A stretch of DNA of 54,460 nt. Origin: Oscillospiraceae bacterium (GTDB lineage Bacteria > Bacillota > Clostridia > Oscillospirales > Oscillospiraceae). Where the stretch lies: assembly GCA_902795195.1 (NCBI GenBank), contig CADBKF010000014.1, forward strand, positions 1-54,460, given 5' to 3'. The notes beneath the pieces were generated by a model. The model did no database searches. It was not told the DNA's origin and worked only from the letters and a program-made list of their open reading frames with translations. A program made the position numbers and the translations under genes. Of the stretch, positions 7,975 to 15,466 are shown piece after piece (within the stretch, counting starts at the first letter, position 1; each line of letters opens with the position of its first letter).

Positions 7975-8003
7975 AAAGCAGGCGCTTTCAAAACGCCTGC
8001 TTT
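7975..8003 (-). terminator. Terminator of tRNA-Gly
   Basis: On the minus strand AAAGCAGGCG pairs with CGCCTGCTTT and six T follow. It sits immediately after the tRNA. Confidence 0.8.
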
Positions 8004-8006
8004 ATT

Positions 8007-8082
8007 TGGAGCGGGTGACGAGGCTCGAACTCGCTACCTCCACCTTGGCAAGGTGGCGCTCTACCGGATGAGCTACACCCGC
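8007..8082 (-). tRNA. tRNA-Gly (GCC)
   Basis: The cloverleaf is complete: acceptor GCGGGTG/CACCCGC, D-arm GCTC...GAGC, anticodon stem CCACC-TTGCCAA-GGTGG with anticodon GCC, and T-arm GTTCGAGCC. The discriminator base is U and CCA is encoded. Confidence 0.95.
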
Positions 8083-8095
8083 GGGAACGATGCTT

Positions 8096-8123
8096 ATTAT
8101 AGCACGTTTTTTCGATTTGTCAA
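8096..8123 (-). promoter_or_regulatory. Promoter of tRNA-Gly
   Basis: Minus-strand TTGACA (8123-8118), 16-bp spacer and TATAAT (8101-8096), both hexamers at consensus. It lies 14 bp before the tRNA. Confidence 0.85.
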
Positions 8124-8140
8124 CTGTTTTTTTATTTTTC

Positions 8141-8638
8141 TCAGATTGTTTCCGCACGAAGCCGCACGATCCGCCAGGCATCTGCCAGACGCTCGAGGCT
8201 CCAGGCCGCATTGGCCGGGCTCGTGGAGGGCAGACAGACGGCCTCCGCTTGCAGCTTCGGCGCAATGTGCCTTCGGTACAAGGCCTCTGCCTTGCGTCCG
8301 TTGACGAACACCGCGCGGATCGGCGCGTGCTCGAGGATCTCGCGCAGATCGTTGACCTCGGCGTTTTTGATGCTGGCGTCAGACGAGCCCGTGATCTCGC
8401 AGCGCGCGATCACGTCCCACAGGGCAATGCCGTGGTGAAGCAGAAACGCGCGGCGCTCTTCCACCGTCTGCGGCACCGGCGCGTCATAGAGCAGCGCCAG
8501 CACCTTCCAGAAGCGGTTTTGCGGGTGGCCGTAATAGAAGCCCATCTCCCGGGATTTGGCGGACGGAAAGCTGCCGAGGATCAGCACGCGGGAATGCACG
8601 TCAAACACCGGCGCAATCGGATGGATCAGCAAGCTCAT
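8141..8638 (-). CDS. Mug-type DNA-deoxyinosine glycosylase (UDG superfamily, family 6)
   Basis: The 165-residue product has the UDG-fold motifs of the family-6 hypoxanthine-DNA glycosylases: GSFPS at 22-26, then GFYYGHPQNRFW at 33-44 with the candidate catalytic Asn41, and the second motif STSPAN near 137. It should remove deaminated bases such as hypoxanthine from DNA. Its ATG overlaps the stop of the upstream GDSL gene (ATGA), so the two are co-translated. The choice of family 6 over classical Mug rests on the YYGHPQNRFW block and is fairly secure. Confidence 0.82.
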   Translation of the reverse strand: MSLLIHPIAPVFDVHSRVLILGSFPSAKSREMGFYYGHPQNRFWKVLALLYDAPVPQTVEERRAFLLHHGIALWDVIARCEITGSSDASIKNAEVNDLREILEHAPIRAVFVNGRKAEALYRRHIAPKLQAEAVCLPSTSPANAAWSLERLADAWRIVRLRAETI

Positions 8639-9321
8639 TCCTCCCCTTCCTGCGTCAGCAGCGCCTCCACCGCCGCGGCAAAGGCCGCGTGGCCCTCGGC
8701 GGAAAAATGCAGCTCGTCCGGGCCAAGGCCGATGTTCCAGCCGCCCGCGTCGGCAAAACGGATGCCGCGGCGCTCTGCCAGCGCCCGGTAGCCGTCCGTC
8801 AGCGCGGCATATTCGGCCGAAAAATGCTGGCGGCTTGCCGCGTCGCCCAAAGGCGTTGCCGGCGGGGCAATCAGCAGGATCGCGGCCTCCGGCGCCTCGT
8901 CCTTGATGGCGGAGAGCAGGGCGTCCATCCGCTCGACGCAGGTATCCGCCGGGTAAGTGCAGAGGATGTCATTCGTCCCCAGCATCACGATCACCAGCTC
9001 CGCCGGCAGATAGGAAGCGAGCTGCGCGCGCATTTGATCCAGCTCGAGTTCCCGCGGAATGGTCGCCCCGTTGACGCCGAGGTTCACAACCTCGCGCTCG
9101 CTTGTCTCTAAAAGAGAGGTCCAGCGTACATCCGCACCATAGCGGGCGCCGAAATTGTAGGGATCGAAGCCATAGGTATTGGAGTCGCCGATGCAGATCA
9201 CGCGCCGGATCTGCGCCTCGGTCGTCTCTGTGGACCGGGTGCTGCCGGCTTCGCTGCTGCAGCCGCCCAGCAGCACAAGGCCTGCCGCCGCCAGAAGCAG
9301 CGCCCGCTTGAGCCTGTTCAT
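8635..9321 (-). CDS. GDSL-type esterase lipoprotein
   Basis: The 228-residue product has a type II signal peptide with lipobox LLGGC (Cys21), so it is lipid-anchored outside the cell. SGNH blocks are present: ICIGDSN (block I, Ser nucleophile), NLGVNGAT (block II), GTND (block III) and DELHFS (block V, Asp and His). It probably deacylates an ester on a glycan or lipid. The start at MNRLKR was chosen because GGGGAG lies 7 nt upstream; the ATG 6 nt earlier is too close to it. It is followed by the glycosylase gene with a 4-nt overlap. Confidence 0.82.
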   Translation of the reverse strand: MNRLKRALLLAAAGLVLLGGCSSEAGSTRSTETTEAQIRRVICIGDSNTYGFDPYNFGARYGADVRWTSLLETSEREVVNLGVNGATIPRELELDQMRAQLASYLPAELVIVMLGTNDILCTYPADTCVERMDALLSAIKDEAPEAAILLIAPPATPLGDAASRQHFSAEYAALTDGYRALAERRGIRFADAGGWNIGLGPDELHFSAEGHAAFAAAVEALLTQEGEE

Positions 9322-9347
9322 TCGCATTCTCCCCTTTTGCCGCCGGA

Positions 9348-9376
9348 TTGACAAAGCGGCAGCAATCTCGTATAAT
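9348..9376 (+). promoter_or_regulatory. Consensus promoter for the cystatin-like lipoprotein
   Basis: TTGACA at 9348-9353, 17-bp spacer and TATAAT at 9371-9376. Both hexamers are perfect consensus. Confidence 0.85.
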
Positions 9377-9415
9377 GAACTCAAAATAACAGAAAAAAAT
9401 GATGAGGTGATTTTG

Positions 9416-10171
9416 ATGCTGAAACAATATTGTACCGCTTTGCTGTGCCTGCTCGTGGTGCTTGGGCTCTGCGCCTGCAGCGCGCAGCCGGCAGGCCTGC
9501 AGCCCGAGACCCCGGAGACCGCCGCAGAGACGTTTGAGCCCCCTGCCGTAGAGGACACGGAGGAGCCGGTGCTCGCACCCCTGCCGGAACCGGAGACCGA
9601 ACGTGAGGCCCCCGCGCCGCACGAATGGGCCCCGGCGGAAACTGTCGTTCTGACCGAGGATCAGCGCAATCTCTTTGCCGAAGCGACGCAGGCGCTGGTC
9701 GGCGCCGTTTACACGCCGATCGCCTATCTGGGCTCGGAGGTCGTCGAGGGCGAAACCCACCGCTACCTCTGCCGGACGCAGGCCGTCATCCCCGACGCGC
9801 CGTATCTGTATGCCGTTGTGGAGCTCTATGAGCCTCTGCGCGGCGAGCTCACTCTGCAAAAGCTGACGACCTTCGACTTTGAGGTTCCCGCCCTGGGTCT
9901 TTTGGGCGGCTGGGCTGAGCCGGAAACGCCGGAGCTGACCGAGGAAGCTGCCGCCGCCTTCTCGCAGGCTGCCGAGGGCACGGACTACACAGCCGTGGCC
10001 CTGGTCTGCTCTCAGGTGGTGAGCGGCGCGCAGTACTGCATCCTGTGCCGGGACAATGCCGCGGACGACTATGCGCTTGTGATCGTGTACGCCGCCGCAG
10101 ACGGCAGCGCCGAGATTGCGCAGACCTGTCTGCCCCTAGATCTGGACCAGGCCGTGATCGGGGCAGACTGA
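9416..10171 (+). CDS. Lipoprotein with two cystatin-like repeats
   Basis: The 251-residue product has lipobox LCAC (Cys20), a Pro/Glu-rich linker to about residue 75, then two homologous ~70-residue units. Each has a helix containing EA...L or QAA, then YT, then a QxVxG-like hairpin: GSEVVEGETHRYLCR near 106 and CSQVVSGAQYCILCR near 200. The QVVxG pattern is the protease-contact loop of cystatins. That comparison is by eye; inhibitor activity is an inference. GAGGTGA precedes the ATG, and a consensus promoter lies 40 bp upstream. It is convergent with the flavin reductase gene. Confidence 0.6.
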   Translation: MLKQYCTALLCLLVVLGLCACSAQPAGLQPETPETAAETFEPPAVEDTEEPVLAPLPEPETEREAPAPHEWAPAETVVLTEDQRNLFAEATQALVGAVYTPIAYLGSEVVEGETHRYLCRTQAVIPDAPYLYAVVELYEPLRGELTLQKLTTFDFEVPALGLLGGWAEPETPELTEEAAAAFSQAAEGTDYTAVALVCSQVVSGAQYCILCRDNAADDYALVIVYAAADGSAEIAQTCLPLDLDQAVIGAD

Positions 10172-10179
10172 CGACGTCC

Positions 10180-10214
10180 GGATTCTTCGCCTGCGCTCAG
10201 AATGACATTTTTTG
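10180..10214. repeat. Dispersed-type repeat acting as intergenic hairpin
   Basis: GGATTCTTCGCCTGCGCTCA continues into GAATGACATTTTTT. ATTCT and AGAAT can pair, and a T-run follows. It lies between convergent genes and may end the lipoprotein transcript. This word is common between genes in many bacteria. Confidence 0.6.
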
Positions 10215-10222
10215 GGTGCTGC

Positions 10223-10699
10223 CTAGGGAACGATCTCCACGACCTCGCCCATGATCAGCTCATGCGGCCGGATGCCGTTGCGGTAGATTCGCTTTGCCTC
10301 GGGCGGCACGGCGTCCAGCTCCAGCGCATGCATATAGATCTTTTTGCACAGGATCGTCCGGGATGCCTCTGCAAAGGTCATGCTCTCTCCGATCGGCTTC
10401 GGTGTCAGGCCGGCCTTTGCGGCCTTGTCGCCGTCTCTTCCGGAGAGCGTGCCCATCAGCTCGAGCGCGTTTCTGCACTCCTCGGGATAAAACGACACGG
10501 TAAAGTAGTCGTTTTCCTTCAGAAAGCGCCAGGTGTAACGGTCCGGCCGGACATAGACCGATACGACCGGCTTGCCCCAGATCGTGCCCATGCAGCCCCA
10601 GGAGATCGTCATGCCGTTGAAGTGTTCCGGGCTGCCTGCCGTCACAATGGCCCAGTCCCGGTCAAAGCAGGTAAACGGATTTGTCGTAAGCTCTTTCAT
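10223..10699 (-). CDS. Flavin reductase family protein
   Basis: The 158-residue product is an FMN-binding split-barrel protein. It has the N-terminal strand WAIVTAG, the flavin-contact MTISWGCMG near 30-38, and the VSVYVRPDRYTWRFL segment near 46-60 followed by YFTVSFY. Members reduce free flavin with NAD(P)H or act as ferric/flavoprotein partners. AAGGTG lies 8 nt before the ATG. It is 15 bp downstream of the tocopherol-cyclase-like gene in the same transcript, so a redox partner role for that protein is possible. Confidence 0.82.
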   Translation of the reverse strand: MKELTTNPFTCFDRDWAIVTAGSPEHFNGMTISWGCMGTIWGKPVVSVYVRPDRYTWRFLKENDYFTVSFYPEECRNALELMGTLSGRDGDKAAKAGLTPKPIGESMTFAEASRTILCKKIYMHALELDAVPPEAKRIYRNGIRPHELIMGEVVEIVP

Positions 10700-10714
10700 C
10701 GTCTTGCACCTTCC

Positions 10715-11869
10715 TTATTTTGATTCATAGGGCTGCGTTTCGTCGTACTCGCCATATTCGCAGCCGATATGGGTGGCCTCCAGCTCGTCTACAAGCTCCG
10801 GGCCGCCCTCTTTTTTGTCGTAAAGCCGGACCGTGCCCCAGCCGGTGCCGCCGTTCCAGAGGCGCGTGTGGCGCTTCTGCCCGTCAGGAGCTTCGTAATT
10901 GACCAGAAGCATTTCCGCCTTGCGGCAGTACACCTCGGTCTCCATGACGGCATGAATATTCTCCTGCCGCACATGCCAGACGACAAGGTCCTCCCGCTCC
11001 TCGAAGGAAAACTCCGTCTTCACCATCAGGTGCAGCTTGGAGAAATTGAAATCGTATTCCTTGCCTTCATAATAACACACGCCGAGCAGCCGTCGGTCGA
11101 GCGGGACAAAATAGATCTTCGGCCTGCCGCCGCCGATGTCAAAGACGCTGTTTTGAAGTCGCTTTCCGGTCCTTTTGCTCACCAGGCAGTTCGACGACAG
11201 CCAGACCCAAGGGCTCGTGAAATCCCGGCCCCAGTTCTTGTCGGCATAGCCGTAGCTGTTTTCCGGCGTCACGAGGTAGCGCCGGCCGTTGTAGGTGATG
11301 CTGCCGGAATAGGCGCTCTTCATGCCTTCGACGTGCCAGTACATGGCAAAAGCCTCCGCTTCGCGCAGCGGTCGGCTCGCGCCGTAGCCGACGTTGAAGG
11401 CGATCTGCTTGTCGACGGTGAGATCCCATTGGAGCGAACCTGCGTCGCACATCCACTCGGGATGGGCTGCCGCCTGCTCTGACGAAATATTGATGCTGCC
11501 GCGCAGCGCGGTCTCGGAGGCAAAGCAGTCCCCGGCCTCCACCTCATACGGGGCGGCGGCGTGGATGCGCGTGTCATGGAGCGAGAAAAAGCGGTGCAGC
11601 TGGCAGTGATCCTCGCCCCAGGTGCCGGCCTTGACCATAAGATAGGACGGCCGCTTCCCTGCCGCGCGGTTTTCCGGCAGCTGGCCGAGCGTCGGCGCGT
11701 TCTCGGCCAGCGCCGGATTGCAGATGAAAAATTCGATGAAAAACGCCTTGTCCTCGCCGGTTTCGGCATCCTGGGCGGTGAAGGAATGCCACCACCAGTC
11801 GTAGCCGTGCTGTGCCAGCGGCCCGTGAAGCATGAACGCGTCTCTTGTGATATCGTGATGATTGAACAT
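10715..11869 (-). CDS. Tocopherol cyclase-like (lipocalin-type) protein
   Basis: The 384-residue soluble protein resembles the tocopherol cyclase/AttH-like group: HGPLAQHGYDWWWHSF near residue 13, MYWHVEGMKSAYSG mid-protein, ENSYGYADKNWGRDFTSPWVWLSS near 215 and a C-terminal hydrophobic-pocket region. Plant and cyanobacterial relatives cyclise prenylquinols; bacterial members in Bacillota are uncharacterised. The start MFNHHD has AGGAG and AGAAGG upstream and is preferred to the longer frame. It diverges from the GH31 operon and is followed by a flavin reductase. Confidence 0.6.
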   Translation of the reverse strand: MFNHHDITRDAFMLHGPLAQHGYDWWWHSFTAQDAETGEDKAFFIEFFICNPALAENAPTLGQLPENRAAGKRPSYLMVKAGTWGEDHCQLHRFFSLHDTRIHAAAPYEVEAGDCFASETALRGSINISSEQAAAHPEWMCDAGSLQWDLTVDKQIAFNVGYGASRPLREAEAFAMYWHVEGMKSAYSGSITYNGRRYLVTPENSYGYADKNWGRDFTSPWVWLSSNCLVSKRTGKRLQNSVFDIGGGRPKIYFVPLDRRLLGVCYYEGKEYDFNFSKLHLMVKTEFSFEEREDLVVWHVRQENIHAVMETEVYCRKAEMLLVNYEAPDGQKRHTRLWNGGTGWGTVRLYDKKEGGPELVDELEATHIGCEYGEYDETQPYESK

Positions 11870-11900
11870 TATTTTTCCTTCTCTCCTGAATTCTGTGAAC

Positions 11901-11928
11901 AGTATAGCATACAACGCGCGTGATGCAA
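11901..11928 (-). promoter_or_regulatory. Promoter of the tocopherol-cyclase-like gene
   Basis: Minus-strand TTGCAT (11928-11923), 16-bp spacer, extended -10 TGCTATACT with its hexamer at 11906-11901. Confidence 0.6.
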
Positions 11929-11968
11929 ACAGAATTGCAAAGATTTTGTTGATATTTCACAAAAACAG

Positions 11969-11998
11969 TTGACGGTAAAGCGCAAAATATGGTATGTT
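11969..11998 (+). promoter_or_regulatory. Promoter of GH31-transporter operon
   Basis: TTGACG at 11969-11974, 18-bp spacer, TATGTT at 11993-11998. AAAGGAGG at 12032-12039 then serves the GH31 start. Confidence 0.6.
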
Positions 11999-12045
11999 AT
12001 CATGCGTAGGCATCCTGTGACATTCCACAGCAAAGGAGGCATTTT

Positions 12046-14034
12046 ATGCTGCATACCGTAGCAGGCGGTCAGCAATGGCAGCTGCTTCTGGATGAGGCGC
12101 CGCTTGTCGTGCACACAAAGGCGCAGCCCTTTGTGACCATGATCCGCCTGGAAAAACAATACACCGCCAATCGCGGCACCGTCAAGACCGAGGTGGTGGA
12201 GACCGCACGGGTCTTCCTCACGGAGGTCTCGGAATCGGAGGGCTCGGTCCGCTTCTCCGGAAACGGGCACACGCTGCGGGTGGATTACCGCGAACGCGAG
12301 GGCGGCGCCGAGCTGCACTTTGCCGGCGAGCCCGGCTGGACCTATCAGTTCCGCCTGCCGGCAGCGCCGGATGAGGCCGTCTTCGGCGGCGGCGAGCAGT
12401 ACCGCAAGGTCAACCTGCGCGGCGAGCGCGTGGTCAACTTCGTCTCGGAGCACATCAACGCTTCGACGATCCTGCAGAAGACCTTCCTGCCGCGCTCGCT
12501 CTATAAAGAGAAGCCCCACAGCAAGATCGGCAGTTACTCCCCTATGCCGGTGTTCGTGACAGACCGAAAGCGGCTCATTCTCTTTGAGACCGACCACGAC
12601 GGCTCGTCCCACTTCGGCCGTGAGGATTTCAAGTTCCGTTTTGACGGCTGCCCCGAGCGCCTCGTGCTGCTGCAGGGGGACAGCTACGAGGACCTCTCCC
12701 GGCGCATGGCCGGGCTCATCCCGAACCGACAGTACATCCCCGACTGGTGCCAGAACGGTATGATCCTGGGCATCCAGGGCGGCACGCAGACCATCCTGGA
12801 CAAGACCTTCGCCATGCTGGACGCCGGCGCAAAGATCTGCGGCGTCTGGAGCCAGGACTGGTCCGGCGAAAACCGCACGATCATGGGCAAGCAGGTCTGG
12901 TGGAACTGGGAGGTCAACGAGCAGCTCTATCCTGATCTGAAAGACGCCATTGCCAGGCTCAACGCGCGCGGCGTGCGCTTTCTGGCTTATATCAACCCCT
13001 ATCTGGTCAAGGACGGCAGGCTCTACAACTACTGTAAGGAGCAGGGCTACCTGATCACAAAGCAGGACGGCAGCATCTACCACATCAAATCCACGACCTT
13101 TGACGCGGGCATGTTGGATCTCACGAATCCCGAAGCCGTGCGCTACGTCAAGGACGTGCTGATCAAGCAGAACATGCTCGATCTCGGCATCTCCGGCTGG
13201 ATGGCGGACTTCGGCGAATACCTGCCGGTGGACTGCGTGCTCCACGACGGCGACCCGGCGAGGCTGCACAATCGCTGGCCGGTGCTCTGGGCCAGGCTCA
13301 ATCGCGAGGCCATCGAGGAATACGGGGCAAAGGACATCCTCTTCTTCACCCGTTCGGGCTATCTCGGCATCCAGAGCTACGCGCCGCTTTTGTGGAACGG
13401 CGACCAGCACACCGACCTCACCCGGGATTACGGCATGCCCTGCGTGATGCCGGCGAGCTTCTCTCTGGGTTTTTCGGGCGTGACGATGCTCCACTGTGAC
13501 ATCGGCGGCTTCTTCTCCTTTGACCGGATGCGCCGAAACGACGAGCTCTTCACGCGCTGGATGGAGATGTGCACCTTCTCGCTGCTCATGCGCAGCCACG
13601 AGTCCATCCGTCCCTGGGCCAACGCCCAGTTTGACGCCGAGAAGGTCAAGCCCTACACCGTAGCGCTGACGAAGCTGCACCTCGATCTCAAGCCCTATCT
13701 CTCCGACTGCATCCGGAAGTCCGCCGAGGGCATCCCGGCCCTGCGCCCGGATTTCTGGGAGGCGGAATCCTATCAGGACAGCCACGACGAATACAGCTAC
13801 TATCTCGGCAGCGAGCTCTTTGTCTGCCCGGTGATCGAGCGCAAGGCCAAGACCCGGAAGGTCTGGCTGCCGGCCGGCAGCTGGGTCAACTTCTGGACCG
13901 GCCGCGTGATGATCGGCGGAAGAGAATACACCGTACCCGCTCCCCTGGGCAAGCCCCCGGTCTTCTACCGCAAGGGCAGCCCGTACAAGGACCTGTTCCG
14001 CCAGGCGGCGCAGGCCTACAACATCGAACTGTAA
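12046..14034 (+). CDS. GH31 glycosidase of the sulfoquinovosidase (YihQ) type, variant sulfonate site
   Basis: The 662-residue cytosolic GH31 enzyme aligns closely with E. coli YihQ as I recall it: GIQGGT (~242), GVWSQDWSG (~266), MADFGEY with nucleophile Asp388, WNGDQ with acid/base Asp453, HCDIGG (~483) and GKPPVFYR at the end. Sulfoquinovosidases release sulfoquinovose from its glycerol glycoside. Of the five sulfonate-recognition residues of YihQ (Q262, Q288, R301, W304, Y508), the equivalents are Q244, Q270, Q283, W286 and F489. Arg301 and Tyr508 are thus replaced. It may be a diverged sulfoquinovosidase or act on a related 6-modified sugar. It heads the operon with the transporter 12 bp downstream. 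Confidence 0.82.
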   Translation: MLHTVAGGQQWQLLLDEAPLVVHTKAQPFVTMIRLEKQYTANRGTVKTEVVETARVFLTEVSESEGSVRFSGNGHTLRVDYREREGGAELHFAGEPGWTYQFRLPAAPDEAVFGGGEQYRKVNLRGERVVNFVSEHINASTILQKTFLPRSLYKEKPHSKIGSYSPMPVFVTDRKRLILFETDHDGSSHFGREDFKFRFDGCPERLVLLQGDSYEDLSRRMAGLIPNRQYIPDWCQNGMILGIQGGTQTILDKTFAMLDAGAKICGVWSQDWSGENRTIMGKQVWWNWEVNEQLYPDLKDAIARLNARGVRFLAYINPYLVKDGRLYNYCKEQGYLITKQDGSIYHIKSTTFDAGMLDLTNPEAVRYVKDVLIKQNMLDLGISGWMADFGEYLPVDCVLHDGDPARLHNRWPVLWARLNREAIEEYGAKDILFFTRSGYLGIQSYAPLLWNGDQHTDLTRDYGMPCVMPASFSLGFSGVTMLHCDIGGFFSFDRMRRNDELFTRWMEMCTFSLLMRSHESIRPWANAQFDAEKVKPYTVALTKLHLDLKPYLSDCIRKSAEGIPALRPDFWEAESYQDSHDEYSYYLGSELFVCPVIERKAKTRKVWLPAGSWVNFWTGRVMIGGREYTVPAPLGKPPVFYRKGSPYKDLFRQAAQAYNIEL

Positions 14035-14046
14035 AGGAGAATGAAC

Positions 14047-15462
14047 ATGAGCAAGCAGTCTTTGCAACGCACCTCGGGCATCGGCATCAAGGATAAGCTG
14101 GGCTATGCCTTCGGCGATCTGGCCTCGTGCCTGCTGTTTGGCCTGACGCAGAGCGTCCTCAACAAGTACTACACCGACGTGCTGGAAATCAGCGTGCTGC
14201 ACGTGCTGGTCATGACCATCGTCGCGCGCATCTGGGACGCTGTCAACGACCCGATCTGGGGCCGCATCATCGACCGCGCCGGCGTGAAGGCCGACGGCCG
14301 CTATCGCCGCTGGATCAAGATCTTCTCGCTGCCGGTGGCACTCTCCGCGGTTCTGATGTTCCTCGATGTGCGCGGTCTGGCCGAATCCGGCCGTCTGGTC
14401 TGGATCTATGTGACCTACATCCTCTTCGGTATGCTCTATACCTGTATCAACATCCCCTACGGCTCTCTGGCGCAGGTCATCACCTCGGATGATAAGGAGC
14501 GCTCCTCGCTCTCCGTCTTCCGCTCCATCGGCTCCACCTTCGGCGCGATGCCCGCGATGGTGCTGGCCTCCATGTGCTATGTGACGCTGGCCGACGGCAC
14601 CAAGGAGATGAGCTTCCAGCGCGTGTTCATCGGCGTGTGCGCAATCGCGGTGCTCTCGGTCGTCTTCTTTCTGCTCTGCTACAGCTGGAGCAAGGAGCGC
14701 GTGGCCTCCGAGCCTGCTCCCGTCCAGAAGGGCCAGACCGGCAAGGTCATCCGGACCCTGCTCAAATCCCGCCCGTTCATGGCCGTTTCCATCGCCTCCA
14801 TGCTCTTCCTGGCGGCGCAGATGTTCGGCCAGGGCTACAACACCTATCTGTTCCACCACTATTTCAAGAACCCCGGCCTCACGATGCTGCCCACGGTGTT
14901 CCAGTATCTGCCGGTGGCGGTCATCATGTTCTTTGCAACCAAGCTCGGCAACAAATTCGGCCGTCGGGAGGTTTGCTCCTACGGCGTGCTGCTGGCTGCG
15001 GTGTTCTACATCATCCTGTTCCTGCTCTCCCTGGTGGGGATCACGAACGTGTGGCTGTATCTGCTTGCCAATCTCATGGGCGGCATCGGCACGGCCTTCA
15101 TCTTCCTGCTGGTCTGGGTGCTGGCAACCGACGCCATCGACTACAACAAGGTCACCTACGGTCTCAACGACGAGGCCACGAGCTACGCCTTCTACTCCTT
15201 CATGCGGAAGCTTGGCCAGACCGTGGCGACCATCCTCATCAATGTGCCGCTGCTTCGCATCGGCTACAACGGCAGCGAGCTCAAGACCGAGGGACTGAGC
15301 GACGCGGCCCTGAAAACCATGTACAACTTCTCCGTCATGATCCCGGCGGCGCTGTTCCTGCTTGTGTTCATCTTCCTGCGCTTTGTCTATCCCCTGAGCA
15401 AGCAGAAGGTCGAACAGCTGCAGCTTGCCAAGGAAAAGCTGCTGCAGGCGCAGACCAAATAA
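14047..15462 (+). CDS. GPH-family (MelB-like) glycoside/cation symporter
   Basis: The 471-residue membrane protein has 12 predicted TM segments and the GPH signatures: KLGYAFGDLA near residue 13, the cytosolic loop IWDAVNDPIWGRIIDR near 58-73, and a C-terminal LLVWVLATDAIDYNKVTYG. GPH carriers import glycosides with Na+ or H+. Its place 12 bp after the GH31 gene suggests import of sulfoquinovose or its glycoside, as YihO/YihP do in E. coli. The start at MSKQSL is preferred over the ATG at 14041 because AGGAG ends 7 nt upstream of it. Confidence 0.85.
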   Translation: MSKQSLQRTSGIGIKDKLGYAFGDLASCLLFGLTQSVLNKYYTDVLEISVLHVLVMTIVARIWDAVNDPIWGRIIDRAGVKADGRYRRWIKIFSLPVALSAVLMFLDVRGLAESGRLVWIYVTYILFGMLYTCINIPYGSLAQVITSDDKERSSLSVFRSIGSTFGAMPAMVLASMCYVTLADGTKEMSFQRVFIGVCAIAVLSVVFFLLCYSWSKERVASEPAPVQKGQTGKVIRTLLKSRPFMAVSIASMLFLAAQMFGQGYNTYLFHHYFKNPGLTMLPTVFQYLPVAVIMFFATKLGNKFGRREVCSYGVLLAAVFYIILFLLSLVGITNVWLYLLANLMGGIGTAFIFLLVWVLATDAIDYNKVTYGLNDEATSYAFYSFMRKLGQTVATILINVPLLRIGYNGSELKTEGLSDAALKTMYNFSVMIPAALFLLVFIFLRFVYPLSKQKVEQLQLAKEKLLQAQTK

Positions 15463-15466
15463 GCCG

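Noticed and set aside
12046..14034. Plain alpha-glucosidase or xylosidase GH31
   Set aside because: GIQGGT, GVWSQDWSG, WMADFGEYLP and GDQ blocks match the YihQ subfamily much better, and the neighbours are sulfoglycolysis genes. The R and Y substitutions still leave specificity open.
11869..14859. Minus-strand open frame of 996 codons opposite the GH31 and transporter genes
   Set aside because: It is a shadow frame of high-GC codons. The composition is dominated by A, G, R, H, E and D with no recognisable domain. The sense strand has strong family matches and ribosome sites.
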